Shown here in pieces: positions 1 through 10,945 of a stretch of DNA of 64,000 nt. Numbering within the stretch: position 1 is the stretch's first letter; the number at the start of each line of letters is the position of its first letter. The position numbers were made by a program, and so were the translations under genes. Source of the stretch: Argopecten irradians (lineage: Eukaryota; Mollusca; Bivalvia; Pectinida; Pectinidae); assembly GCF_041381155.1 (NCBI RefSeq), contig NC_091144.1, positions 14,827,544 to 14,891,543 on the forward strand, written 5' to 3'. A model generated the notes under the pieces. That model was not told where the DNA came from and searched no databases. It saw nothing but the letters and a program-made list of their open reading frames with translations.

Positions 1-300
1 TTAACATTAACAATAATTGTTAATGGACAAAAGGACTGACAAACGCTTGACCACAGATGAAAAGCAAATTGAACAGAGACTAACTGATGATGGTTTTCAA
101 AACATGCACATTTGCAATAGAACTGAAATTAATTTTACAATTTTGGTAATGATAGTTTTATAGGGAATATACCTTAATTAAGCTCTGCTAATTACTAATG
201 GTCGCTATCATGGAATGTCTGCTATCGGGTGTCACTGTCACTTTCTTCATGGTATCGCTATCCTGAAAATATGAAAATATTTGAAACAATTATTACATGC

Positions 301-321
301 TTTTTTTTTTTTTTTTTTACA

Positions 322-399
<78 letters not shown>

Positions 400-500
400 T
401 ATTTTTTTTTTGTTTTTTTTTTTCTTTTTTTCATAAAATTTTTTAATATCCCAGAACATTTGAAGACTGCCAAGGTTGGGGCCTTGGGGTCAGCCTTTTA
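301..500 (-). repeat. 3' end of an A-tailed retroposon (poly(T) on + strand)
   Basis: A long T tract with few interruptions (about 301-440) is followed by TTGGGGCCTTGGGGTCAGCCT at about 474-495. The same arrangement, T tract then TTGGGGCCCTGGGGTCAGCC, recurs at 38307-38400, where it is flanked by a perfect target-site duplication. Read on the minus strand this is a retroposon body ending in poly(A). The family is not named; SINE or short LINE 3' fragment is inferred. Confidence 0.6.
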
Positions 501-668
501 AATATAAACAGATGTCCCCTCGCAGGGGGGCTTTCATTCATCACACATTGACATTAGAGACTTTCTCTCTTTCTGTCTTCCTTTTCTTTCTTTCTTCTTT
601 CTTTCTTCTTTCTTTCTCTCTTTCATTCTTCCTCTTTCTTTCTTCCTTTCTTCCTTTCTCTCTTTCTC

Positions 669-700
<32 letters not shown>

Positions 701-1049
701 TCACTTTCTTTCTATAAACAGATGTCCCCTCGCAGGGGGGCTTTCATTCATCACACATTGACATTAGAGACTTTCTCTCTTTCTGTCTTTCTTTCTCTTT
801 CTTCTTTCTTTCTCTCTTTCATTCTTCCTCTTTCTTTCTTCTTTCTCTCTTTCTTTCTTCCTCTTTCTTTCTATAAACAGATGTCCCCTCGCAGGGGGGC
901 TTTCATTCATCACACATTGACATTAGAGACTTTCTCTCTTTCTGTCTTTCTTTCTTCTTTCTTCTTTCTTTCTCTTTTTCTTTCTATAAACAGATGTCCC
1001 CTCGCAGGGGGGCTTTCATTCAACACACATTGACATTAGAGACTTTCTC

Positions 1050-1088
<39 letters not shown>

Positions 1089-1565
1089 CTCTCTTCTTTC
1101 TTTCTTTCTTTCTTTCTTTCTTCTTTCTTTCTTTCTTTCTTCTTTCTCTCTTTCTTTCTTCCTCTTTCTTTCTTTCTTTCTTTCTTCTTTCTTTCTATAA
1201 ACAGATGTCCCCTCGCAGGGGGGCTTTCATTCATCACACATTGACATTAGAGACTTTCTCTCTTTCTGTCTTTCTTTCTCTTTCTTCTTTCTTTCTTCTT
1301 TCTTTCTCTATTTCTTTCTATAAACAGATGTCCCTCGCAGGGGGGCTTTCATTCAACACACATTGACATTAGAGACTTTCTCTCTCTCTTTCTTTCTTTC
1401 TCTTCTTTCTTTCCTCTTTCTCTCTCTTTCTGTTTTCTTTCTTGTTTCTTCTTTCTCTTTCTTTCTTTCTTTTTATCTTTCTTACTTTCTTTTCATTTTC
1501 TTTCTTTCTTGTTTCTTTCTTCTTTCTTTCACTTTCTCTCTTTCTTATTTTCTTTCTTTCATCAT
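500..1565. repeat. CTTT/CTTC microsatellite with six interspersed copies of a ~75-bp retroposon segment
   Basis: Pyrimidine-rich CTTT, CTTC and CTCT runs alternate with a conserved segment beginning ATAAACAGATGTCCCC at 503, 714, 873, 986, 1197 and 1320. The segment continues through CGCAGGGGGGC and CACATTGACATTAGAGAC. It corresponds to the part of the A-tailed retroposon adjoining the tail (compare 38390-38450). The unit plus a variable CTTT tract seems to have amplified together. Long open frames here (Ser/Phe/Leu-rich on +, Lys/Glu-rich on -) are simple-sequence artefacts. Confidence 0.8.
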
Positions 1566-1689
1566 GTATTTAAATACATGCTGCACTTTTATACTTCCTT
1601 TCACTCCTTTTTTACATACAATTCAATTCTACAAATTCTGTCTCTACCTGCCGTCCTGGATTTTGATGGCATGTGGTGGAATTGGGAGG

Positions 1690-2095
1690 TTGAGCGATGC
1701 GGGGCGGGACGGGTAATTATTTAAGGATATCACATTTCCTTAAATGGGGCGGGGCAGGGTGGAGCAGGGAATGCAGGTAATTATTTAAGGATATAACATT
1801 TCCTTAAGTGGGGTGGGGCAGGGCGGGGCAGATAATTATTTAAGGATATCACATTTCCTTAAGTAGGGCGGGGCGAGGTGGGGTGGGGCGGTTGATTATT
1901 TAAGGAAATCACATTTCCTTAAATGGGGCGGGGTGGGGCGGGGCGAGGCGGGGTGGGGCAGATAATTATTTAAGGATATCACATTTCCTTAAATGGGGCG
2001 GAGTGGGGCGGGGCGAGGCAGGGTGGGGCATATAATTATTAAAGGATATCACAATACCTTTAGTGGGGTGGGGAGGGGCGGGGCGAGACAGGGGT
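1690..2095. repeat. Alternating GGGGCGGGG / TTAAGGA-TCCTTAA tandem array
   Basis: Six AT-rich blocks of the form TAATTATTTAAGGATATCAC followed by TTCCTTAA start at about 1714, 1778, 1833, 1893, 1963 and 2033. They are separated by G-rich blocks of variable length made of GGGGC, GGGGT and GGGCA repeats. Each AT block is partly self-complementary (TTAAGGA...TCCTTAA). The G-rich blocks contain many runs of three or four G, suited to G-quadruplex formation on the + strand. Spacing is 55-70 bp. Confidence 0.8.
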
Positions 2096-3216
2096 TGGAA
2101 GGGCAAATGGAACATATTTTAAATGACCACCATTTTATTAGCAAACTTTGAACTTCTTCTCAAGTTCTATCAATACAATTAAGCTAAAATAAGTCTGAAA
2201 TAATCCTGCCATAGTCTCAACCAAGTGTTCTTAAAAACACATTTAGAGTTTCAAGGATGGGCACAAAAGTCACCATTTTAAAAAACTTTTTATTTATATC
2301 TTTCCCATGTCACTGGTGCCAAGATTGTCAATGACCATTAATTAGGTTCCATTCAATTTTGGGGCAGTTGCCAGGTTCTGACCTCTGGTCAGCGATATCT
2401 TCCCACCCTTTGACACTGGCATGTACATAAATGACCCTGGCTGTTAATAAGACATAAAACTAATCAAATCAATTCTTTACACTGTTTTTGAATACGTCAA
2501 CTGAGAGTGTACATGTAGAAAGTAGTTGTTAGAATGTTAAAGATAGATACGTGCTGTGTTTGTGCTAGGGTATATGGGCAGGGTAATGTGAGTATTGTTA
2601 GGGACAGGGACAAAAAAAAAATAACCTATTGACTACTTTCTGTACACTTCAGTTGAGTCAAAATTATAGCATTGAACACAAGTTGTAATGGGAACCATTG
2701 CATACACAATGTATGTACCTCAAATAACACCACAGTTGTATCACTAAATGTGTTCATTGTCCCTCAAAACCTTAAGTACCAATTTTTTGTCTTTTTTTCA
2801 GCAACGTACATGTATAAATGTCAACCAATCAGAGGCCTCTGTATATCACCCTGGCGGCCGATCTATCCGAAAGTATAGTCATGCTGTTCGGCATCCCTTT
2901 AAACCCCATTTACCAATTTATACCAGAAAAAGGACCCTGGCAGCCATCTTGGAATTTCTATCTCTATAAACCCTTTATGCACACTCCCACGAGTATGCCT
3001 GTCAAGTTTCAAGTTTCTGGATAATCACTCAAAACCCTTACAGATAATGTTTACCTCAAACAACCTCATAGTTGTATCACTGCATGTGTTTAAAAAAGAG
3101 TGTACAATTTTGGGTGAGGGATTGGGGTTGGGACGATTATAGAGGGGTTACCACATCCTCAAGCAACAACAGTCCATGGACTTTACAAGGATATTACAGT
3201 ACATTTGATTTTGACA
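2096..3216. other. Non-coding stretch with a degenerate direct repeat
   Basis: No coding region recognised. A segment around 2718-2770 (CCTCAAATAACACCACAGTT, then GTATCACTAAATGTG) recurs in altered form at 3050-3095 (CCTCAAACAACCTCATAGTT, then GTATCACTGCATGTG). Between them, 2845-2960 has CTGTTCGGCATC and GCAGCCATCTTGGAA, words shared with the 126-bp array at 9.0-9.7 kb, so this is probably an old member of that repeat family. Confidence 0.4.
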
Positions 3217-4316
3217 TCACATGACGTAATCCTTGTGCCAGGCTGGTGCCCTCCTCACACGGCCAGACCTTCGGACAGACACAGGGGCTGGAGCGGGTAG
3301 TGTAGCTGGCTCATCGTCTGCAAGGCTAGGGCTATCCTCTCCTCGACAATCAAACGAAGCAGTGAAGTACACAACCTGCATTTCAGTAAACAAATAAAGG
3401 TGCATAATACACAATATTTGGTAGATATTCAAGTGATAATCTGGCCTAAGCAATGAACAGATATGTTTATGTGCACATGGTTACTGATATCACTATATGA
3501 ATATGTAGACATGAAGGATAGGGAAGGCAAAAAATATAATTTTTATTTATTTGCATATCCCAATGTATAACAATACAGATATTTTGTGATCCCGAGTTTA
3601 GAATATCCCTATTCTTCATGTATCCCTACAGTACAGTGTATATGAAAAGGTATCATTTCTATTGTACCTCGATTGGTGTTATTTTTTACAGTACATAAAT
3701 ATTATGACATTTTCTAAGAAAACCATGACTCAAAATAAATTCTCCAAACATGAAAATTTTGTTATGTTTTAAACATGAATCCAACTGATTGCCTACTTTA
3801 CAATAATATCAGATTGGTGTCAAATAAATCTAATTAAAATACAGATCCTTATAATCACTCCGTTACATAGCAATAGAAAAAATTCACTTCCCAGATTCTG
3901 GAAGCAGCAATTTGACTGGACAATTTGACTGGTAACCAGAACGTGACCCCTAATAGGATGTTGCCAGATCCTTATCGAATGGAGTGGTACATGTAATAAG
4001 GATATGTACGTATTTTAATCGTATTGGTCTGAAATTGAAATACAGAGAAAACTGTATATGTAAATTTACATGTATGTACCCAGCCTGACCACATGTATGC
4101 TTTAAGATAACACCATTATCTGTCTAGAAGTCTTTCGAGCTACAATATTACAGTTACCAGAGAACTACTTTCACAGTAGAGAATATTGTATTCTACACTT
4201 AGCGTTAAAATGTAACATCTTACCACGGCCTCCGACAGAGACAGACGTTGGCTAACCGCAACAGCAAGCGAAGTTGCTGCTCGGCTCACCAGGCTAAGGC
4301 CACGGAAGGACACAGC
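3217..4316 (-). CDS. Last two exons of an unidentified minus-strand gene
   Basis: On the minus strand two exon-like blocks join in frame. The first covers 4316-4224 (93 nt), has an acceptor ...TTGTTCTTGTAG and a donor GTAAGA, and encodes AVSFRGLSLVSR... rich in Ala, Ser and Val. The second covers 3375-3217 (159 nt), has an acceptor ...TTTACTGAAATGCAG, and encodes VVYFTASFDC, then a Pro/Ala-rich linker and the basic end RRSGRVRRAPAWHKDYVM with a TGA stop. Both junctions are phase 0. I do not recognise the protein. The basic RRSGRVRRAPAW tail resembles the C-terminal ends of some Ty3/Gypsy-type polyproteins, so a fossil fragment or a host gene derived from one is the alternative, although spliced exons argue for a host gene. 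Upstream exons were not found. Confidence 0.4.
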
Positions 4317-4570
4317 CTACAAGAACAAGAGCAACAGAAGTTCAGTAATCAAATAAACAACACACAATATTCTGCAATTATTTAAGTAAGAACCTGGTCG
4401 AACGAATTGATCAAGTATGTTCATGTGGATAAGATTAATTGATATCAGTAAAAGAAGACTAAGTGAATAGAGAAATTGGGAATTATCTACCTTAGGGTCA
4501 TATTTTAAATGTTTACATTATTATGAATTATATTTTGTGATCCAGAGGGTAGAATATCACTATCATTCAT

Positions 4571-5098
4571 ATACACAGTAGCTCGAAATACTCTGGCCCT
4601 GGCACCAGACTTAAACATTATGACAGATAGATGTCTGGTTTAGGGCCAGAGCGCACTGCTATATCAAAACGTGGAATAAGGCGATACTGTTTGGTATCGG
4701 GCCAAGGTCATCTCCAATTCAGAATGACCACCGAGAAGCACCACTATAACCTTAGTCTATTCAACAAATGAATAATTTATATTTACCTAAATATAGTTAT
4801 TCGTCAAGATTAAAGGCGATTGGCATACTTTCAGAAAATGGTAACGGCAATGAGAGAAATTTAAAGTTTTGGAAAAGAAACTTAACTGTGTTGACACAAA
4901 AGAATGTGCATGTGTTATAAAATGGATGACTATGAGTAGATAAATTATTCATTTGTTAAAAAGACCAAGGTAAGTGGCGACTCTTCGTGGTAACATTTTG
5001 TAAGCAGTCTGAATCGGAGATGACCTGGCCGTTACCAAACGGGTGTCATAAAGTCTAAGTCTGGTGTCAGGGCTAGAGTATCTCAGGCTAATACACAG
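4571..5098. mobile_element. hAT-like MITE with long terminal inverted repeats and perfect 8-bp TSD
   Basis: The element spans 4579-5090 (512 bp). It is flanked on both sides by ATACACAG (4571-4578 and 5091-5098). The ends are inverted copies: TAGCTCGAAATACTCTGGCC on the left against TAGCCTGAGATACTCTAGCC when the right end is reverse-complemented. Complementarity continues inward through CACCAGACTT and the GGTCATCTCC / GGAGATGACC region to about 180 bp or more. No transposase frame is present. An 8-bp TSD is typical of hAT elements; the superfamily call is inference. Confidence 0.8.
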
Positions 5099-7315
5099 AT
5101 GAAAAAGTCATATAATTCTTCCTTTCCATATATGAAAAGGTAATTTTCTCTTATATCTGGCTCAACAGTACAGACACTGACATGTTATTTTCATTTTTCT
5201 CCAAGATAACCATGTGTGTGTGTATATGTAATACAGTATACATATATTAAAATGACAAAAATATATACTGTAGAGAGCCAAACGCTTGTGGTCTGACATT
5301 TATGACCGCTAAAGATGATCAATATGCATGGCACAATTTCTGGGGAAGTGATAAAAAAATTGTACACTTTCCATCATATACAAAGCTGATTGATGACAGA
5401 GACTGGTATCCTTGTTATATGATTATATGCATCAATATTTAAATATCTCTATTTAATTAAAGAAATCTCTATTTAAATAAAGATATCCCTATTTTAAATA
5501 AAGGGTTATCACTTTCAAATCCTTGTCCAATTGAAAATAGAATTTTGAATAAAAATCAAAATAATATGAAAATATAGATATCTTCAATTGAGTTAGAGAA
5601 TATTTGAAATACAGGTATCTCTATTTCAATTTAAGACATCTGTATTCGAGTCATTCTCAGAAAAGTTCCAAATTGCTGTCTTCTCTATATATTGTCTTTT
5701 TAGAAATATTTTGATAGGAAAAGGTTTGTATATGAGGCTTAAAACTGACTTTACCAAGTTAAAAAGCGTGAATTTGAAATTTAAGAAAAACAATGAATTC
5801 TTTTTTTTTTCAAAAATTGCTTCTGAGACATTCCCCAGTTATGACAGTGTCGTATCCAAGGAAGTGGCAGCCATTTTTCTTTTTGCTCTGCTGAGATACA
5901 TTCACTGACCAACCCCCTATATAAAGCACAGAACTTGATACATGTGCGTCATATTCCAAACAATTAGCTTGTCTCGGATACACATGCAATGATACGTTCT
6001 ATTTAAAGGAACTACTAGGTTAGTTCAAATTAAGATGTTACAGTTTATACTATGATGAAGAGTAAAAATTAAAAATCTTTAAAAATTGAAGAAAACTTCT
6101 GTGGTGTTACTGTCCTTGGTGTTACTTGTACCAAATAGTAATAAAATAGTAACAGCACTGACAAAGTTTGGTAATACCACAGAAATAAAAGAGTCACACA
6201 AGAAGAAATTTAACACACATTTTCATTTGATTGTTATAATATTTGATGTATATATCTTCTGTTTTGTATATCACTATGGTCTCCAATTCACGTGATCTAA
6301 CTCTCGGCTCTTACTGCTCTTCCTGCTCTTGACTCTTGCTACTGCTCTAGCTCGCAACGCCACACTAAAATTTACATATATATAAGTTCATGGTGACCCC
6401 AGAGAAGTCAACCCCTAAGGCCACCTACTGAAAACCACAGGCTTGACCCCAGAATTGACAAAACTGTTTTTTTCTTATTAAACCTTTAAATTGCCAATTC
6501 TCTGACAAACCAATGCATGATGATTTTAACAATCTATAAACAGATCATCCCTAATTAACACATTAACTAGATATAACCATACAATTTTTTTATGACATTT
6601 TGTTTTGAAACACCTCATATCTACTTAAGTTTACACTTTAATTAATTTTACATACCTCAAATGACTTAGATTAAACTTTAATACAGTGACCTCAAATAGC
6701 TAACGCATTATTTAAGGATAAATAAAACATCTTCATAAACTGCATTTACTCACAAGTAAATACCATTTATCTTAAACATTTATTAAATTACCAAAATAAA
6801 GAGTCAAAAAATTATACACAAGAACGAAATTTTAACACACATTTTATGCATGGTTGATTGTTTATTGAATATTTGTTACCAAAAAGTGTATATAAAAGAG
6901 TCTTAACACACATTTTTCATTTATGTGATAAAATACATATTTCAAAAAAATAATCACATGAATCACAAATACAATCGGCAACAGTACCACCATATTTAGT
7001 CTTGATAACAGTATGGAAAAACATAGTAACACCACAGACAAGGACAAAGAAATACTGATTTTTTACTCCTTTTGTAACATTAGATATATTTCAAACTCTT
7101 TGTAATCATAGTATTTTCTCTATCTAGTCCATTTTTAATCTCTAATGAATATCATTATGATGATCAAGATAATGCAAACCATTCAAAACTTTTCAATCGG
7201 TTAACACCATGGACAAATGTCTGTTGTGTTACCTTTCTCAGCGGTTTACAATCAATGTCCACAGTATTACTAGGACAAAAATATTGCAAAATAATAAGTT
7301 CAAGATGATAACAAA
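5099..7315. other. AT-rich intergenic sequence, no gene seen
   Basis: Open frames here are short and lack coding character or convincing splice contexts. At 5440-5560 there are several near-repeats of ATCTCTATTTAAATAAAG. Words around 6050-6250 (GGTGTTAC, AATTTAACACACATTTTCAT) reappear, some inverted, at 6790-7050, suggesting remnants of one old element. No promoter or RNA gene could be supported. Confidence 0.4.
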
Positions 7316-7690
7316 CACAAGAGGCCCAAGGGCCTTAACGGTCACCTGACTTCAAATTGGCAAAAGTCATGGTGCCATCTTCGATTTGGGATCAACCAGA
7401 GACATAACAACACTTTGTCAAGATCATATCACGATCACTTCAGGCAAGTTTCAGCCAAATTGCACCGGTTTAACTTGAAAAAGTTCAAAATCTGTTTTCA
7501 AGATGGCGGCTGTGCCAGCCATCTTGGAATTTGGATTGACCCGAAAAATAAGAACACTTGGTTGGGACTATGTCAGGATCACTTCATGCAAGTTTCAGCT
7601 AAATTGGCATATTGCACTAGTAGAACTTGAGAAGTTCAAAATGTGTATTCAAGATGGCGGCTGTGGCGGCCATCTTGGAATTTGGTAGAA
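7316..7690. repeat. Dispersed bivalve-type repeat, GGCCC-hairpin end plus two ~150-bp units
   Basis: The left end AAGAGGCCCAAGGGCCTTAA is followed by GGTCACCTGA, the reverse-complement style of the right end of the 28767-31036 element. Inside are two related units of about 150 bp (starting near 7420 and 7560), each with GATCACTTCA, AAGTTTCAGC, AAAGTTCAAAAT-like words and AAGATGGCGGCTGTG with GCCATCTTGGAATTTGG. A further shred (GGATTTGGATTGACCCGAAAA) is at 8150-8175. Short open frames are repeat artefacts. Confidence 0.6.
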
Positions 7691-7734
7691 AAAATTCAAA
7701 TTATTGAAAGACAAAAATAAAATCTTTGTCTCAA

Positions 7735-8463
7735 AAGAATTATGTTTTAGAATCATTTTATGTAATAAGTACCTGTATGCTATAACAGTACAAGTCTGTT
7801 GACTGCTCTGATATATATTGTCAACTGATTATGGAGTATGTATATTAAAGTAATATAATTTATCATGAGCTATTACTTTGACGAATTAGTTTAAAATGAA
7901 TTGAACAGTTATTAATTACATTAACAGACTTTAAAACAGGATATTATGGTATTTAAAGGGACAATTCGTTTTAAGACTTCATTAAAAACTTGCACATATT
8001 TCGGAAACAAACAGTTCTAATGGAAATTAGATTAGTTGGTTTTACTGTGATATGTCAGAAAAGCCCACTGCAGTCAAATGTATGTGAAATGTTCAATCGC
8101 CCATTAGAAAAGCCTTGTATGACCTAAATGGTGACTGTGTTAAAGCATTTGGGATTTGGATTGACCCGAAAAGAAGTTAAGAACACTTTTGGGAATGTCA
8201 AAACTACTCAAATTAAAAATTGTTTTTCAAGATGTAAAGAATTATGAATTCTTAGAATCATGTTTTATATAATAGGTACCTGTATGCTATAAAAGTACAA
8301 GTATGTTGACTGGTGAGATATATTTGTCAACTGATTACGGAGTATGCATATTAAAATTTATTAATAAATCATGAGCTATTATTTTTGACTAATTAGTTTA
8401 AAATGAAATGAACAGTTATTAATTACATTAATAGATTTTAAAACAGGATATTATGGTATTTAA
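7735..8463. repeat. Pair of ~220-bp direct repeats (7735-7957 and 8250-8463)
   Basis: The two segments share long colinear stretches including ACCTGTATGCTATAA, GTCAACTGATTA, ATCATGAGCTATTA, CAGTTATTAATTACATTAA and AAAACAGGATATTATGGTATT. They differ by scattered substitutions and small indels. The spacer (7958-8249) holds a shred of the repeat at 7316-7690. This looks like a partial tandem duplication about 510 bp apart. Confidence 0.7.
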
Positions 8464-8809
8464 GTATGGTAACACTATGGACATTTGACCTTGACATGTG
8501 ATCTAAATATATATATATGTTTCTGTCATAATTGGGAGCTTATCAATAATTACCAATGTTGTTTTTGATATCTACAATGATCTTTCTCTAAGTTTCTGAA
8601 TTAAAGTTATCCATTTATGGAGGCGAGTTTTTCAGTTTTCTTTATGTTGGATTTGGAACATTTCTGATAATGACTCATTTTCACATGCTCAATGCGAAGA
8701 TTAATATTGAAACACAAAGCAACAAGATCTAATTGTGACGGGTGCTGTCACAAAAAGTTCCTCCAATCTCCACAGAGCCTAATTTGACAAGTAAGAGTGA
8801 CCTCCCCTG

Positions 8810-9023
8810 AATGATGATGTGAAATTGTTTTACCGATAAATACATTTTAGCCCTTCATCCAAATATGGTTGAAACCCATTCAAGGATTAATATAAGGAGG
8901 AGTCAGATTTTAAAGCCATTTCAGCAAAGCTCCCATTTTGGACCTCGGTCATACTATCCCCATGGGTCTTACCTCGGTCCTTTATAAAATATGATTGTCC
9001 TTACCTAAAGTTCCCCCTTCTGA
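8810..9023. repeat. Diverged leading unit of the ~160-bp array
   Basis: TTCATCCAAATATGGTTGAA, CCCATTCAAGGAT, GGAGGAGTCAGATTTTAAAG and AAATATGATTGTCCTTACC are diverged forms of words in the 9726-10745 units. The 126-bp array therefore seems to sit inside, or to have arisen within, an older 160-bp array. Confidence 0.55.
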
Positions 9024-9720
9024 ATCAATTAAAACCACTATAGACCAATTTTCATTGAGATCGGAGACTGAAACCTTAAAACAGGAAGTGGGCCAGCGGC
9101 CATCTTGGAATACCAAAATCTTTACGAAAATGTTTGCATGTTGTTCGGCATCAATTAAAACCCCTATAGACCAATTTTCATTGAGATCGGAGACTGAAAC
9201 CTTAAAACAGGAAGTGGGCCAGCGACCATCTCGGAATACCAAAATCTTTACGAAAATGTTTGCATATTGTTCGGCATCAATTAAAACCCCTATAGACCAA
9301 TTTTCATTGAGATCGGAGACTGAAACCTTAAAACAGGAAGTGGGCCAGCGACCATCTCGGAATACCAAAATCTTTACGAAAATGTTTGCATGTTGTTCAG
9401 CATCAATTAAAACCACTATAGACCAATTTTCATTGAGATCGGAGACTGAAACCTTAAAACAGGAAGTGGGCCAGCGGCCATCTTGGAATACCAAAATCTT
9501 TACGAAAATGTTTGCATGTTGTTCGGCATCAATTAAAACCCCTATAGACCAATTTTCATTGAGATCGGAGACTGAAACCTTAAAACAGGAAGTGGGCCAG
9601 CGGCCATCTTGGAATACCAAAATCTTTACGAAAATGTTTGCATGTTGTTCGGCATCAATTAAAACCCCTATAGACCAATTTTTATTGAGATCGGAGACTG
9701 AAACCTTAAAACAGAGAAGT
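9024..9720. repeat. 126-bp tandem array, about 5.5 units
   Basis: Units start with ATCAATTAAAAC at 9024, 9150, 9276, 9402, 9528 and 9654, an exact 126-bp period, and are nearly identical. Each unit has CCTATAGACCAATTTTCATT, GAGATCGGAGACTGAAACC, GCGGCCATCTTGGAA and TTTACGAAAATGTTTGCA. Because 126 is a multiple of 3 and the unit lacks stops in one frame on each strand, open frames of 260 codons (+, 8995-9777) and 212 codons (-, 9620-8982) result. I regard both as artefacts of the array. Confidence 0.9.
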
Positions 9721-9725
9721 GAGCC

Positions 9726-10745
9726 AGCTAAAATTAAGAAAATTTGCCCTTTTGGGGCCCCACCCCTCAGTTCCTAGGGTTCAGACCAGACTCATTTATA
9801 TAAAATATAATTGTGTTTCCCCAATGATGCTTCACACCAAATATGGATAAAATTCATCCAAGGATGGAGGAGGAGTAGGACTTTAAAGCTAAAATTAAGA
9901 AAATTTCCCCATTTGGGGCCCCACCCCTCAGCCCCTAGGGGTCGGACCAGGCTCATTTGTAATATGATTGTCCTTCCCCAATGATGTTTCACAACAAATA
10001 TGGATGAAATCCATCCAAGGATGAAGGAGGAGAAGAATTTTAAAGCTAAAATTAAGAAAATTTCCCCATTTGGGGCCCCACCTCTCAGCCCCTAGGGGTT
10101 GGACCAGGCTCATTTATATCAAATATGATTGTCCGTCCCCAATGATGTTTCACATCAAATATGGATGAAATCCATCCAAGGATGAAGGAGGAGTAGGATT
10201 TTAAAGCTAAAATTAAGAAAATTTGCCCATTTGGGGCCCCACCCCTCAGCCCCTAGGGGTTGGACCACGCTCATTTACATCAAATATGATTATCCTTCCC
10301 CAATAATGTTTTACACTAAATATAGATGAAATCCATCCAAGGATGAAGGAGGAGTAGGATTTTAAAGCTAAAATTAAGAAAATTTGCCCTTTGGGGGCCC
10401 CACCCCTCAGCCCCTAGGGGTTGGACCACGCTCATTTATATAAAATATGATTGTCCGTCCCAAATAATGTTTCACACCAAATATGGATGAAATCCATCCA
10501 AGGATAAAGAAGTAGGATTTTAAAGCTAAAATTAAGAAAATTTGCCTTTTTGGGGCCCTACCCCTCAGCCCCTATTGGTCGGACCAGGCTCATTCATATA
10601 AAATATGATTGTCCATCCCAAATGATGTTTCACACCAAATATGGATGAAATCCATCCAAGGATGAAGGAGGAGTAGGTTTTTAAAGCTAAAATTAAGAAA
10701 ATTTGCCCTTTTGAGGCCCCACCATTCAGCCCCTAGGGGTCGGAC
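9726..10745. repeat. ~160-bp tandem array, about 6.4 units, abutting the copy 1 AKR upstream region
   Basis: Units begin AGCTAAAATTAAGAAAATTT at 9726, 9887, 10044, 10205, 10366, 10524 and 10685, a period of 157-161 bp. Each contains TTTGGGGCCCCACC, CAGCCCCTAGGGGT, AATATGATTGTCC, AATGATGTTTCAC and ATGGATGAAATCCATCCAAG (the last self-complementary at ATGGATGAAATCCAT). The array ends about 200 bp before the AKR copy 1 start codon. The duplicated block that gave AKR copy 2 begins just after it. Confidence 0.9.
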
Positions 10746-10749
10746 TTTC

Positions 10750-10945
10750 ATCGTTAGGTTTCAAATTGATGGCATTTCAATCTCTATTCCATGTTCGTAT
10801 ATGATTTCAATAGGTATCACTATCGATCTGATACTCAGCTAAGACTAGTTTGTGTCGTGTAGTACGTGAGGTCATCCATACAAACACTTAGCGGGACGAC
10901 ATCTTGTCCATCGATCTACATACTACTACCTACTGCCAAGTCACC
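10750..10945 (+). promoter_or_regulatory. Conserved 5' region of AKR copy 1
   Basis: This segment is closely similar to 23694-23888 upstream of copy 2. Shared words include TTTCAAATTGATGG, TGTTCGTATAT, ATCACTATCGATCTG, GTTTGTGTCGTGTAGTACGT and CACTTAGCGGGACGACATCT, then CTACTGCCAAGTCACCATG around the start. It therefore holds the promoter and/or 5' UTR that was copied with the gene. I see no clear TATA box, so the transcription start is not placed. Confidence 0.5.

Noticed and set aside
229-1724. Phe/Ser/Leu-rich and Lys-rich open frames
   Set aside because: Simple-sequence translation of poly(T) and CTTT tracts without start or splice context.
8982-9777. 212- and 260-codon frames as repeat proteins
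   Set aside because: Both strands open because of the 126-bp period; no coding context seen.
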